From a virus, in the IMG/VR virus record IMGVR_UViG_3300025712_000040, positions 1 through 23,224 of that record: DNA of 23,224 nt. The stretch is one strand, 5' to 3'. Below the pieces are notes generated by a model. The model did not search any database and was not told where the DNA came from. It saw nothing but the letters and a program-made list of their open reading frames with translations. How positions within the stretch are numbered: position 1 is the stretch's first letter; every line of letters starts with the position of its first letter. Shown one piece after another: positions 8,795 through 17,284 of the stretch. The position numbers and the translations under genes were made by a program.

Positions 8795-11700
8795 ATGGAG
8801 AAGACTGATCTAAATGTATCGCCATATTACGATGACTTTAACGAAAGTAAAAAGTTTCATCGTGTATTATTCAGAGCAGGTAGACCGATACAAGCAAGAG
8901 AACTTACACAGGCACAGTCCATATTACAGAACCAAATCGAAAGATTTAGTGATCATGTATTTGAGGAAGGGTCTATTGTTCTTGGAGCACAATCGGATGC
9001 AGACTTCGAGTACCATTATGTAAAAGTCAAAAACACTAACCCAGAATCACTGGGTACTGCAGACGTCGAAAGTTATAGAGCAAGTTTCCACGATAAGTAT
9101 TTACAAGGTGGAACTACAGGAATCGTCGCAAAAGTTGTTAACTCTACAGCAGAAACAACTGACGATTCACTGACTCTTTTTGTCAAATACCTTGCAGCAG
9201 GTACTGACACCAACAACTCTCGATTCTTTGATGCTCTAGAAGTATTGTCCGAAGTGACAGTAGGATCTGATGGTTCTATTACTTCAGCATCAAACAATAA
9301 TCAATTCCAAGTTGAATCTGAAGATAAGGTTCCAACAGGAAGAGGTTCAGCAGCAGCAATCTCAGAAGGTATCGTCTATGTAAGAGGATACTTTGTTAAG
9401 GTGGACGCACAAACAGTTATCTTGGAGAAATATTCTCCAAGACCATCTTATAGAATTGGTTTAGATATCACAGAATCCTTAGTCTCAAGTGCTAATGATT
9501 CTACACTCCTAGACAATGCACAAGGATCATCTAATGAAAATGCTCCAGGTGCCGATCGTCTTAAAATAGATTTTAATTTTGCTAAGAAAGGATTAACAAC
9601 TACCACTGATGTCAACTTTATTGAATTGTTAAGAGTCAACAATGGTATAATCGAAAACAAAGTTAGCAATACGAATTACAGTGAAATCGAAAACACATTG
9701 GCAAGACGAACCTTTGATGAGTCTGGTGATTATGTGGTACAACAATTCACTACCTCGTTGAGAGAACATCTAGACGATGGTACAAATCGAGGATATTATT
9801 CTGAAGCGAATGGTGGAGACAGTACAAAATTTGTCGTACAAGTTTCCCCAGGAAAAGCATATGTAAAAGGATTTGAGATAGAGAAAACAGCAACGACTCC
9901 TGTATCAATACAGAAAGCAAGAACAACTCAATCCTTAACTGCTGCAAATACTCCTGTTCGTATAGGAAATTACCTCAAAGTCACAGATGTACATAGTGAA
10001 CCTGAGTTTGGTAATGAGTCAGGTGATGATACACAAGCACCATACAACTATGTGAAGTTGTGGGATACTGCGATTGCTACTCCAGGAACTGCACCTTCTA
10101 GCATACATATTGGTTATGCTCGTGTAAGAAACTTTGATCATCTAAGTGGCACATCTTCAACTGTAGGCAACTATGGTATCTACGATCAAACGGATAATTT
10201 CCAGATGTATCTTTTCGATGTCAAGATGTTTACAAAGATTACTTACTCAGGAAAGACTGGTACTTTTAGTGCTGGTGACCAAGTAAGAAACGCAGACAAT
10301 ACCAAATCAGGTATTGTAGCATATGATGCATCTAGCAATCTATACTTACATGATGTTGTAGGTAATTGGGATGATGCAGATTCAGTGACTTCTTATGGTA
10401 CTGGATCTGGTGCTATATCTGCAGGGCAAAATACAGCAACAAGAAATTATAACATCGATAGAGTAAGAGGTGTTTCTCAAGTTCCGAATAACTCGGCAAG
10501 AGAAACCTTTACTGCTGATGTTGTTACAGATAATGACTTTATCCTAACAGGAACAGTATCACTTACGAGTGGTTCTACAACTGTGACAGGGTTTGGATCA
10601 TTATTTAGTACAGAACTCAAAGAGGGAGATATCTTAGTTGACTCAGCAGGAAACGAAAGAATCGTTTCTTCAATCGCAGGTGACACTTCACTTACATTGT
10701 CTTCAACTGCAGGTTCAACACAAACAGGTAATATCACTCGAAGAAGAACTAAGATTTACAATCAAGAACAAACAGTTGCTATCACATCATGGGCAAGAGA
10801 CTATGTATCTAACCATACACCTGATCAATTATCAGTTAGAAGGCAAATAGTAGATACAGTAGCATCCCAACAGATAGCAATCGAAACTCAAACAGGGGAA
10901 ACCTTTGATACTATTACAGCAGATAACTTTATTCTTGCTGTAGTAGAACCTGCTGGTGGTGGAAACTTAAACGCAGGTGATATCATAGATGTATCTGATA
11001 ACACAAACAACATTACAACTGCTATTACAACTTCAGGATCACAGCAAACATTAACGATCTCAGGTTTTGATGCTGCAGATGATGGTGCAATTTTAAAAGT
11101 CACCTACACTGTTGATATCAACTCCCCACAAAATAGAGACAAAAACTTAAAATCTGCTAGAGTATTGAAAGTAGGAAGTGCCAGAACTGCTGGTGGTTTC
11201 TATGGTACAGCATATGATGACAAAGAAATCACATTAGGTGTATCCGATGCTTTCAAACTAAGAGCAGTCTATGAGGGTGTAGATGGTGCCGATGCTATCA
11301 CTCCTTCTTTCACAGTCACACAAACTACTTCTGCTGGATTTGATCAAGGTGAAGTCATCGTAGGTCAAACTTCAGGTGCAAGAGGTGTGATGATTAACTA
11401 TGGTGGTACAGGAAACACTTCTTATTACTACCTTACTTCGACAACTGCATTTACTGATGGAGAATCTATTATCGGTTCAACATCTACAGCAGCAGGAACA
11501 TTGGGTTCCTTAGATGCAGGTTCAAAAGTTATTACAAACAACTACTTCTTTGACGATGGTCAAAGAGATGGTTTCTATGACTTAGCAAAAATCGTTAGAA
11601 AACCTGGAGCACCTGCTCCTGTTTCACCTGTGATGGTGGTGTTTGATTATTTCACATCATCAGGTTCTGGTGATTTCTATGATGTCAATTCTTATAATGG

Positions 11701-14700
11701 TATTGACTATGATGAAATTCCTCAGTATATTTCTAACAGAGTAGATCCTGAGTCATTAGAACCAGATGGAGAATATGAATTAAGGGATGCTGTTGATTTC
11801 AGACCATCTCTTGGGCAGATATTAGGTACAACAACATTTAGTACCTCAACACCTGATCCTAGTTCACCTGTAGACTTATCTAATTCTACAAGTGGTGCTG
11901 TTCGTGCTCCATACTATTACGAAAACAAATCATTTGAATCATCCACTACAGGAGTCACAGCATCTGGTGCATCTATCGTTGATATGCTAGTACCAGGATC
12001 CAATGTTGTTGGTGATTTAACTTTCTATGTTGGTAGAATAGATAAACTGTATCTACATAAGACTGGTTCATACCAAGTCGTTCATGGTACACCATCTTTA
12101 TCTCCAACTAAACCAGCACCCATCGATGATGCTATAGAATTATTTGAGTTCTCACTCAAACCTTATACAGAATCTCTCGATGATGTCGTGATCAAATCAC
12201 AAGACCATAGACGATATACAATGAAGGATATCGGCAAACTTGCTGATAGAGTTAAGAATCTAGAAAGGGTAACAACACTTTCTTTACTTGAAAAAGATAC
12301 TCAATCAATGCAAATAATTGATGGTGATGGATTTGATAGATTTAAGTCTGGTTTCTTAGTAGACAATTTTAGAGGTCATGGTGTTGGTGATGTAAACCAC
12401 CCTGACTATAGAGTAGCAATAGATGCGGAAGAGGGTAGTCTCAGACCAATGTCTGTTTCTAACTTCTTTGATATTAGTTTAGACACTACAAACTCAGCAA
12501 ACTATGTAAGAACAGGTGATCTTATCACTTTACCATTTACACAAGTTTCTTTTATTAATCAAAGCAAAGCAACAAAAGCAATTAATGTAAACCCATATAA
12601 TGTGTTTGCCTTTGTGGGTACTGTACGACTATCTCCAGGAAGTGATGTATGGAATGATACAAGTACACTCCCTGCAATTAGAGTCAATAGAGAAGGAAAC
12701 TTTGACACAGTATTAGCAGGCAATGCCAATTCATTAGGTACAGTTTGGAATAACTGGCAGACAACATGGGTTGGTCAACCCAATAATTCAGGAACAGATA
12801 CGATTACAAATCGTGCAGGTTCATGGGAAGGAACTCCAGGACAAGGTGGTCGTTGGGTTCCAGGTGCTAGAACTACAAGAACAATTACTGAAACTCCAGA
12901 AACACAAACAAGATCTGGTATTAGAACTTCTGTTGTAGAAGAATTTACTGAAGATAGAAACACAAGAACTGTTGGTATCAGTATCATACCATTTATTAGA
13001 TCACGTGATATTACAGTCACAGGTGATGGATTTAAACCTAACACAAACCACTTCGTATTCTTTGATGGTATTGATGTAGACTCTTTCTGTACTCCAGGAA
13101 GTTCTACCTATTCACAAACAGGAAGTGCGTCTTTGGGTGCAGGTGTTAAGTCTGACCGATCTGGTGATATATCCTTTACATTTAGCATACCAAATAGTTC
13201 AGCACAAAGATTCCCTACAGGAGAAAGAACTCTACTAGTTACTGCGTCTTCAACTCAGTCTATAGATTCTGATTCTAAAGGGCAAGCATCATATAGTGCT
13301 AGAGGATTATTACAATCTAACCAAACAACAATTACTTCTACTAGAAATGGTAGAGTGGTACAAGAAAGACAAACAGGATCAAGGTCAATCACTCGTAGAG
13401 GTGAAGAACTTAACCAAGTTGAATTTGATGTACAAGCACCTCCTGTGCCTGTGCGTGCACCTTTGCCAATACCTACACCTCCAGCACCTGTGGTGCCTGC
13501 GATAGTAGAACCTGTTTTACCACCAAGAAGATTACCAGCACCAATAGTTGCTCGAAGACTACCTATCAGAATGAACCAATTTATGGGTCAGATACAGTTA
13601 GATGGTGGATGGAGAGACCCACTTGCTCAATCATTTATGGTTGAAGCAGATGGTGGTATGTTTGTATCATCTGTTGATCTATACTTCAAAACCAAAGATG
13701 ATTCATTACCTGTGAATGTAGAAATCAGAAACATGGTTAATGGATATCCTGGTCAAATAGTATTACCATTCTCATCAGTATCATTGAAACCAGCAAGTGT
13801 GAATACATCTGCTGATGGTTCAACAGCAACAACCTTTAGTTTTGAATCTCCAGTGTACTTAGAAGATGGAATAGAATATTGTGTGGTTGTACTTTCTAAC
13901 TCTAACAGTTATGAAGCATTCGTATCTGAGATGGGTGGAACAGATTTAATTACACAAGAAGTGATTGCTGATCAACCATATGCTGGTGTATTATTCAAAT
14001 CACAAAACGCATCAACATGGTCTGCTGAGCAATTAGAAGATCTTAAGTTCAATTTAAAACAATGTGCTTTCCACAGTGATTTAAGTGGTACAGTTAGATT
14101 TAACAACGATGCACTAGACACAACAACATTAGGATCTGCTCCTATATCATTTATATCTGGCAACAGCAAAATTAAAGTTGATCATTATTCACATGGCATG
14201 TATGATGCTAGTGGTAATGTCACTCTGACAGGTATCGTAGGAGATAGAACCAACTCAGTGTTGACCATCACGAACCCATCTGCAGTTGGTTCTGGGTCAC
14301 TCCCTGCTGATGGTACTTATGATGACATCGCAACTACGACTTCTGGATCTGGAACAGGTGCAACAGTCAAAGTGATTGTCGCATCAAGTGCTATTAGTTC
14401 TTGGAAAATTAAAAACCCTGGATCTGGGTATGATGCTGCTGATACACTCACAGTGACTAACTTTGGTTCTGCTACAAACAGCACAACCTTTGCGATTGAT
14501 ACTGTAGGTGATACTTTGGGTGGATTCCCTATCGCAGCATTGAATGCAACCTTTACAGCATTGACTGATATAGAAATAGATTCATACACTGTAACACCTG
14601 ATGTTTCTGCATACGACTTAGTTGGTTCTGCGATTGAAACTTCTAAAGGTGGAGGAACTGCAGTAAAAGCAACACAAGATTATTACTTTGATACATTACA

Positions 14701-15439
14701 CACAATGATACCATCTCTAACATTTAAAGATACATCATTATTATGTAATGTACGAACAACACCTGCTAAATCACCAGAGGGTGTGATTAATGGTACACAG
14801 TACTCTAGAAACAGTACATCTTCATATATTGCCTTAAACGATAATGTCTTCTTCGCTGATGGACAAATGATCGCTTCTGGTATAAATGAAAATAACGAAA
14901 TGTCAAATGCGAAATCATTTACATTACAATTGTCATTACAATCATTTAATAACAACCTATCCCCAGTGATAGATTTAAGTACAATTGGTTGCTTGGCAAT
15001 ACATAACAGAATTAACAATGTAGATACTTCATCCGATGTTGGATCTTACAGCACATTCTCTGATAGCACTGAACCTGAAGGAGATAACAATGCTATGGTT
15101 TACCTCACCAAGAGAGTAAACCTCAAAACTCCTGCAACTGCTATTAAAGTAATGGCAGATATCTTTAGAAATAATTCTAACGATGTCAAACTCATGTATA
15201 AAGTTTTAAGAAACGATGAGTCTTTACCTTTTGATGAAATAGGATGGACATACTTCAATACAAATGGAAGTCCAGATATTACAGTAGAGGCAGATTCTAG
15301 AAACTTTAAAGAGTATGAATACACTGTAAGCAACATTGCTGAGTTTACTGCTTTCGCAATTAAAGTTGTAGGACAAGGTACAAAAACAACTGAGATACCT
15401 ATCATGCAAAACTTTAGAGCAATAGCACTCGCAACATAA
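8795..15439 (+). CDS. Giant DUF4815-type baseplate/virion protein
   Basis: A 2214-residue protein. The N-terminus has the DUF4815 signature as I know it: FHRVLFRAGRPIQARELTQA, QIERFSDHVFEEGSIV, then IVYVRGYF (193-200), LDNAQGSS and APGADRLKIDF. Further landmarks are YELRDAVDFRPSL (about 1000), IIPFIRSRDITVTGDGFKPN with FFDGIDVDSFC (about 1390-1430), a proline-rich hinge (1548-1590), and DPLAQSFMVEADGG with VDLYFKTKDDSLPVNVEIR (about 1605-1645). Internal beta modules such as FDQGEVIVGQTSGARG repeat those of gp7. No membrane segment or catalytic site is visible. In related marine phages this gene follows gp8 and is annotated as a structural protein. It probably extends the baseplate rim or carries fibres, a role T4 gives to gp9/gp10. 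The ribosome site GAGGA lies six bases before the ATG. Confidence 0.85.
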   Translation: MEKTDLNVSPYYDDFNESKKFHRVLFRAGRPIQARELTQAQSILQNQIERFSDHVFEEGSIVLGAQSDADFEYHYVKVKNTNPESLGTADVESYRASFHDKYLQGGTTGIVAKVVNSTAETTDDSLTLFVKYLAAGTDTNNSRFFDALEVLSEVTVGSDGSITSASNNNQFQVESEDKVPTGRGSAAAISEGIVYVRGYFVKVDAQTVILEKYSPRPSYRIGLDITESLVSSANDSTLLDNAQGSSNENAPGADRLKIDFNFAKKGLTTTTDVNFIELLRVNNGIIENKVSNTNYSEIENTLARRTFDESGDYVVQQFTTSLREHLDDGTNRGYYSEANGGDSTKFVVQVSPGKAYVKGFEIEKTATTPVSIQKARTTQSLTAANTPVRIGNYLKVTDVHSEPEFGNESGDDTQAPYNYVKLWDTAIATPGTAPSSIHIGYARVRNFDHLSGTSSTVGNYGIYDQTDNFQMYLFDVKMFTKITYSGKTGTFSAGDQVRNADNTKSGIVAYDASSNLYLHDVVGNWDDADSVTSYGTGSGAISAGQNTATRNYNIDRVRGVSQVPNNSARETFTADVVTDNDFILTGTVSLTSGSTTVTGFGSLFSTELKEGDILVDSAGNERIVSSIAGDTSLTLSSTAGSTQTGNITRRRTKIYNQEQTVAITSWARDYVSNHTPDQLSVRRQIVDTVASQQIAIETQTGETFDTITADNFILAVVEPAGGGNLNAGDIIDVSDNTNNITTAITTSGSQQTLTISGFDAADDGAILKVTYTVDINSPQNRDKNLKSARVLKVGSARTAGGFYGTAYDDKEITLGVSDAFKLRAVYEGVDGADAITPSFTVTQTTSAGFDQGEVIVGQTSGARGVMINYGGTGNTSYYYLTSTTAFTDGESIIGSTSTAAGTLGSLDAGSKVITNNYFFDDGQRDGFYDLAKIVRKPGAPAPVSPVMVVFDYFTSSGSGDFYDVNSYNGIDYDEIPQYISNRVDPESLEPDGEYELRDAVDFRPSLGQILGTTTFSTSTPDPSSPVDLSNSTSGAVRAPYYYENKSFESSTTGVTASGASIVDMLVPGSNVVGDLTFYVGRIDKLYLHKTGSYQVVHGTPSLSPTKPAPIDDAIELFEFSLKPYTESLDDVVIKSQDHRRYTMKDIGKLADRVKNLERVTTLSLLEKDTQSMQIIDGDGFDRFKSGFLVDNFRGHGVGDVNHPDYRVAIDAEEGSLRPMSVSNFFDISLDTTNSANYVRTGDLITLPFTQVSFINQSKATKAINVNPYNVFAFVGTVRLSPGSDVWNDTSTLPAIRVNREGNFDTVLAGNANSLGTVWNNWQTTWVGQPNNSGTDTITNRAGSWEGTPGQGGRWVPGARTTRTITETPETQTRSGIRTSVVEEFTEDRNTRTVGISIIPFIRSRDITVTGDGFKPNTNHFVFFDGIDVDSFCTPGSSTYSQTGSASLGAGVKSDRSGDISFTFSIPNSSAQRFPTGERTLLVTASSTQSIDSDSKGQASYSARGLLQSNQTTITSTRNGRVVQERQTGSRSITRRGEELNQVEFDVQAPPVPVRAPLPIPTPPAPVVPAIVEPVLPPRRLPAPIVARRLPIRMNQFMGQIQLDGGWRDPLAQSFMVEADGGMFVSSVDLYFKTKDDSLPVNVEIRNMVNGYPGQIVLPFSSVSLKPASVNTSADGSTATTFSFESPVYLEDGIEYCVVVLSNSNSYEAFVSEMGGTDLITQEVIADQPYAGVLFKSQNASTWSAEQLEDLKFNLKQCAFHSDLSGTVRFNNDALDTTTLGSAPISFISGNSKIKVDHYSHGMYDASGNVTLTGIVGDRTNSVLTITNPSAVGSGSLPADGTYDDIATTTSGSGTGATVKVIVASSAISSWKIKNPGSGYDAADTLTVTNFGSATNSTTFAIDTVGDTLGGFPIAALNATFTALTDIEIDSYTVTPDVSAYDLVGSAIETSKGGGTAVKATQDYYFDTLHTMIPSLTFKDTSLLCNVRTTPAKSPEGVINGTQYSRNSTSSYIALNDNVFFADGQMIASGINENNEMSNAKSFTLQLSLQSFNNNLSPVIDLSTIGCLAIHNRINNVDTSSDVGSYSTFSDSTEPEGDNNAMVYLTKRVNLKTPATAIKVMADIFRNNSNDVKLMYKVLRNDESLPFDEIGWTYFNTNGSPDITVEADSRNFKEYEYTVSNIAEFTAFAIKVVGQGTKTTEIPIMQNFRAIALAT
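13436..13567 (+). repeat. Proline-rich hinge in the 2214-residue protein
   Basis: Residues 1548 to about 1590 contain 16 prolines, with units such as PVPVRAPLPIPTPP and PAIVEPVLPPRRLPAP. It joins the FFDGIDV-containing body to the conserved DPLAQSF C-terminal part and probably acts as a stiff or extended linker. Confidence 0.8.
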
Positions 15440-15440
15440 G

Positions 15441-15659
15441 ATGGGTATTAAAGTAGACGGACATAAGAATCTACTAAGAGATGAACAGTCAGGTGCTATA
15501 GTGAGCACTGACATGGAAGCATACAGTGCTGCCAAAAAAAGAAAACAAGTATGGGTGACTTCTCAACTGGAAATAAAAATATTAAAAGACGAGGTATCAT
15601 CTATCAAAGGAATGCTTAAACAAATTATTGGGACTTTAGAAAATGGCAAAGACAGTTAA
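15441..15659 (+). CDS. Small coiled-coil protein between virion genes
   Basis: A 72-residue protein that begins one base after the stop of the giant protein and overlaps the start of the fibre gene by 17 bases. Residues 1-30 read DGHKNLLRDEQSGAIVST, a pattern I associate with small conserved proteins in T4-like marine phages. Residues 32-66 are Lys/Glu-rich with hydrophobic spacing (LEIKILKDEVSSIKGMLKQI), suggesting a short coiled coil. Weak ribosome site, so expression is probably coupled. Function unknown; a small virion part or a fibre chaperone/linker are both possible. Confidence 0.75.
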   Translation: MGIKVDGHKNLLRDEQSGAIVSTDMEAYSAAKKRKQVWVTSQLEIKILKDEVSSIKGMLKQIIGTLENGKDS

Positions 15660-17274
15660 TCAACAAGATACTTTTGAAACATGGAGAAGTAGATATAACG
15701 AACTCGCGACAAGTGTAGGGGATACTGCAGGTCTTAGAACTATCAATCAGACATCTATTGTAGATGCTGTAAATAGTATACAAGATTTGTCGTTCTTTTT
15801 CAAAGAGTTTGAGTTTACTGCTACAGCAGGTCAAACGACTTTTACAGGTGCCGATAGTGTTGGCGAAACATTATCTTTCAGACAAAACAGAACACAAGTA
15901 TTTAAGAATGGACTTATTCTTAGAAATGGTGTTGACTATTCAGTTGGTGGAGCATCAGGTGGATTGTTTACATCTATCACTTTAACTTCATCAGCAAGTC
16001 TTAGTGACATTATTCGTATATGTACATTTACAGGTTCTTATCTGAATGTACAAGATTCAACAGGTGGGTCTGCAGATGATTGGGAACTCACAGCATTAGG
16101 TGCAATTTATAACAATAACTCTACAGGTGTAATTATTAATGGAGACGGATCTACTCCGACTACTACATTAGAATCAGGTTATAGAATTCAATTAGAAGGT
16201 AATACTTTCGTTGATGGTGATCTAACACTTGACACAGGTCATTCTTTAGAGGCACCAACTCTTACCGATGGAACAGCAAGCATTACAGGTGGAGTAGGAA
16301 CAGGATTTTCTAGCATTACATCAACTGCTTTTGTAGGTACACTTACAGGTGCACCAACAAGTTTATCTGGTTTAGATACAGACGATCTCTCAGAAGGATC
16401 TACCAATCAATATTTTAGTAATACATTAGCAAGAAATGCAATATCAGCATCTGGTGATTTATCTTATGATTCATCTACAGGTGTGATTAGTTTCTCTGCC
16501 AGTTCTTCACCTGTCACCAGTGTTAATACTTTAACAGGTGCAGTTGTTTTAGATACTGACGATCTAGCAGAAGGAACAAATAAGTTCTACACTGACGAAA
16601 GAGTAGATGATAGAGTTGATACTTTACTCACAGCAGGAACAGGCATCAGTTTATCTTATGATGATTCTGCTGGTTCATTGACAATCACAAACTCAGCAAC
16701 TACAGATACAGAAAGCATACAAGATATCGTTGGTGCCCAACTAGTCACTAATGGTACTCATACAAACATCACTGCATCATATGATGACGCAGGTGATGGT
16801 GCGATTGATCTAAGTGTATCAAATCTACCAAACTCAGCATTAGCAAATTCTGCTATTACTATTAATGGTACATCTGTTTCACTCGGTGGAACTAGAACAC
16901 TAGACACTGATGATTTTTCTGAAGGCACTAACAAGTTCTATACTGATGAAAGAGTAGATGACAGAGTTGCTAATTTGATTACAGCAGGAACTAACATATC
17001 AAAAACTTATGATGACTCTGCTGGAACTTTAACACTAAATAATACATACGAATGGTATGCTATCGATGGTGACGGAACACAAGTCACTGTTGATGGAAAT
17101 AAATATTTAAAATATGTAGAAGGAGCAGGTATTGATGTCAACTTAACTGACACAACTCCAGGTTCTTCTTCTGACCCATACGATTTAAGTATAGCATTAG
17201 ATTATGAGATTACAAGTAGTGCACCAACTGACGCAACAGGAACTTCCACAGGACATCTTTGGTTCGTGGTCTAA
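15643..17274 (+). CDS. Tail fibre protein with DTDD...TNKFYTDER repeats
   Basis: A 543-residue fibre protein. The N-terminal 50 residues (QQDTFETWRSRYNELATSVG, then TSIVDAVNSI) are a frequent marine phage fibre head that probably anchors to the baseplate. Residues 55-135 form a beta domain with GQTTFTGA and VFKNGLILRNGVDYSV, a pattern shared by many fibre proteins. A shaft contains three units starting DTDD (244-287, 304-350, 420-467), the last two with SEGTNKFYTDERVDDRV-like cores and YDDSAG turns. The C-terminus ends STGHLWFVV. No catalytic or chaperone-cleavage motif was recognised. Arginine is almost always AGA. The start overlaps the preceding small gene. It likely mediates host attachment, but receptor specificity cannot be read. 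Confidence 0.85.
   Translation: MAKTVNQQDTFETWRSRYNELATSVGDTAGLRTINQTSIVDAVNSIQDLSFFFKEFEFTATAGQTTFTGADSVGETLSFRQNRTQVFKNGLILRNGVDYSVGGASGGLFTSITLTSSASLSDIIRICTFTGSYLNVQDSTGGSADDWELTALGAIYNNNSTGVIINGDGSTPTTTLESGYRIQLEGNTFVDGDLTLDTGHSLEAPTLTDGTASITGGVGTGFSSITSTAFVGTLTGAPTSLSGLDTDDLSEGSTNQYFSNTLARNAISASGDLSYDSSTGVISFSASSSPVTSVNTLTGAVVLDTDDLAEGTNKFYTDERVDDRVDTLLTAGTGISLSYDDSAGSLTITNSATTDTESIQDIVGAQLVTNGTHTNITASYDDAGDGAIDLSVSNLPNSALANSAITINGTSVSLGGTRTLDTDDFSEGTNKFYTDERVDDRVANLITAGTNISKTYDDSAGTLTLNNTYEWYAIDGDGTQVTVDGNKYLKYVEGAGIDVNLTDTTPGSSSDPYDLSIALDYEITSSAPTDATGTSTGHLWFVV
16372..17043 (+). repeat. Three shaft repeats in the tail fibre
   Basis: Units begin at residues 244, 304 and 420. Copies 2 and 3 share EGTNKFYTDERVDDRV, then LxTAGTxIS and YDDSAGxLT; copy 1 is diverged (EGSTNQYFSNTLARNAI). 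Divergence at DNA level in third codon positions suggests old copies under protein selection. Confidence 0.8.
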
Positions 17275-17284
17275 AGGATAGATC

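Noticed and set aside
14880-14890. TATAAATG-like box inside the giant gene, and another near 21499
   Set aside because: Both are within coding sequence, lack the final A, and have no start codon with a ribosome site at a sensible distance.
14317-15535. Several minus-strand open frames of 90 to 111 codons opposite the giant protein
   Set aside because: They lie fully opposite a well-supported gene, have no recognisable product or upstream signals, and all supported genes run on the + strand.
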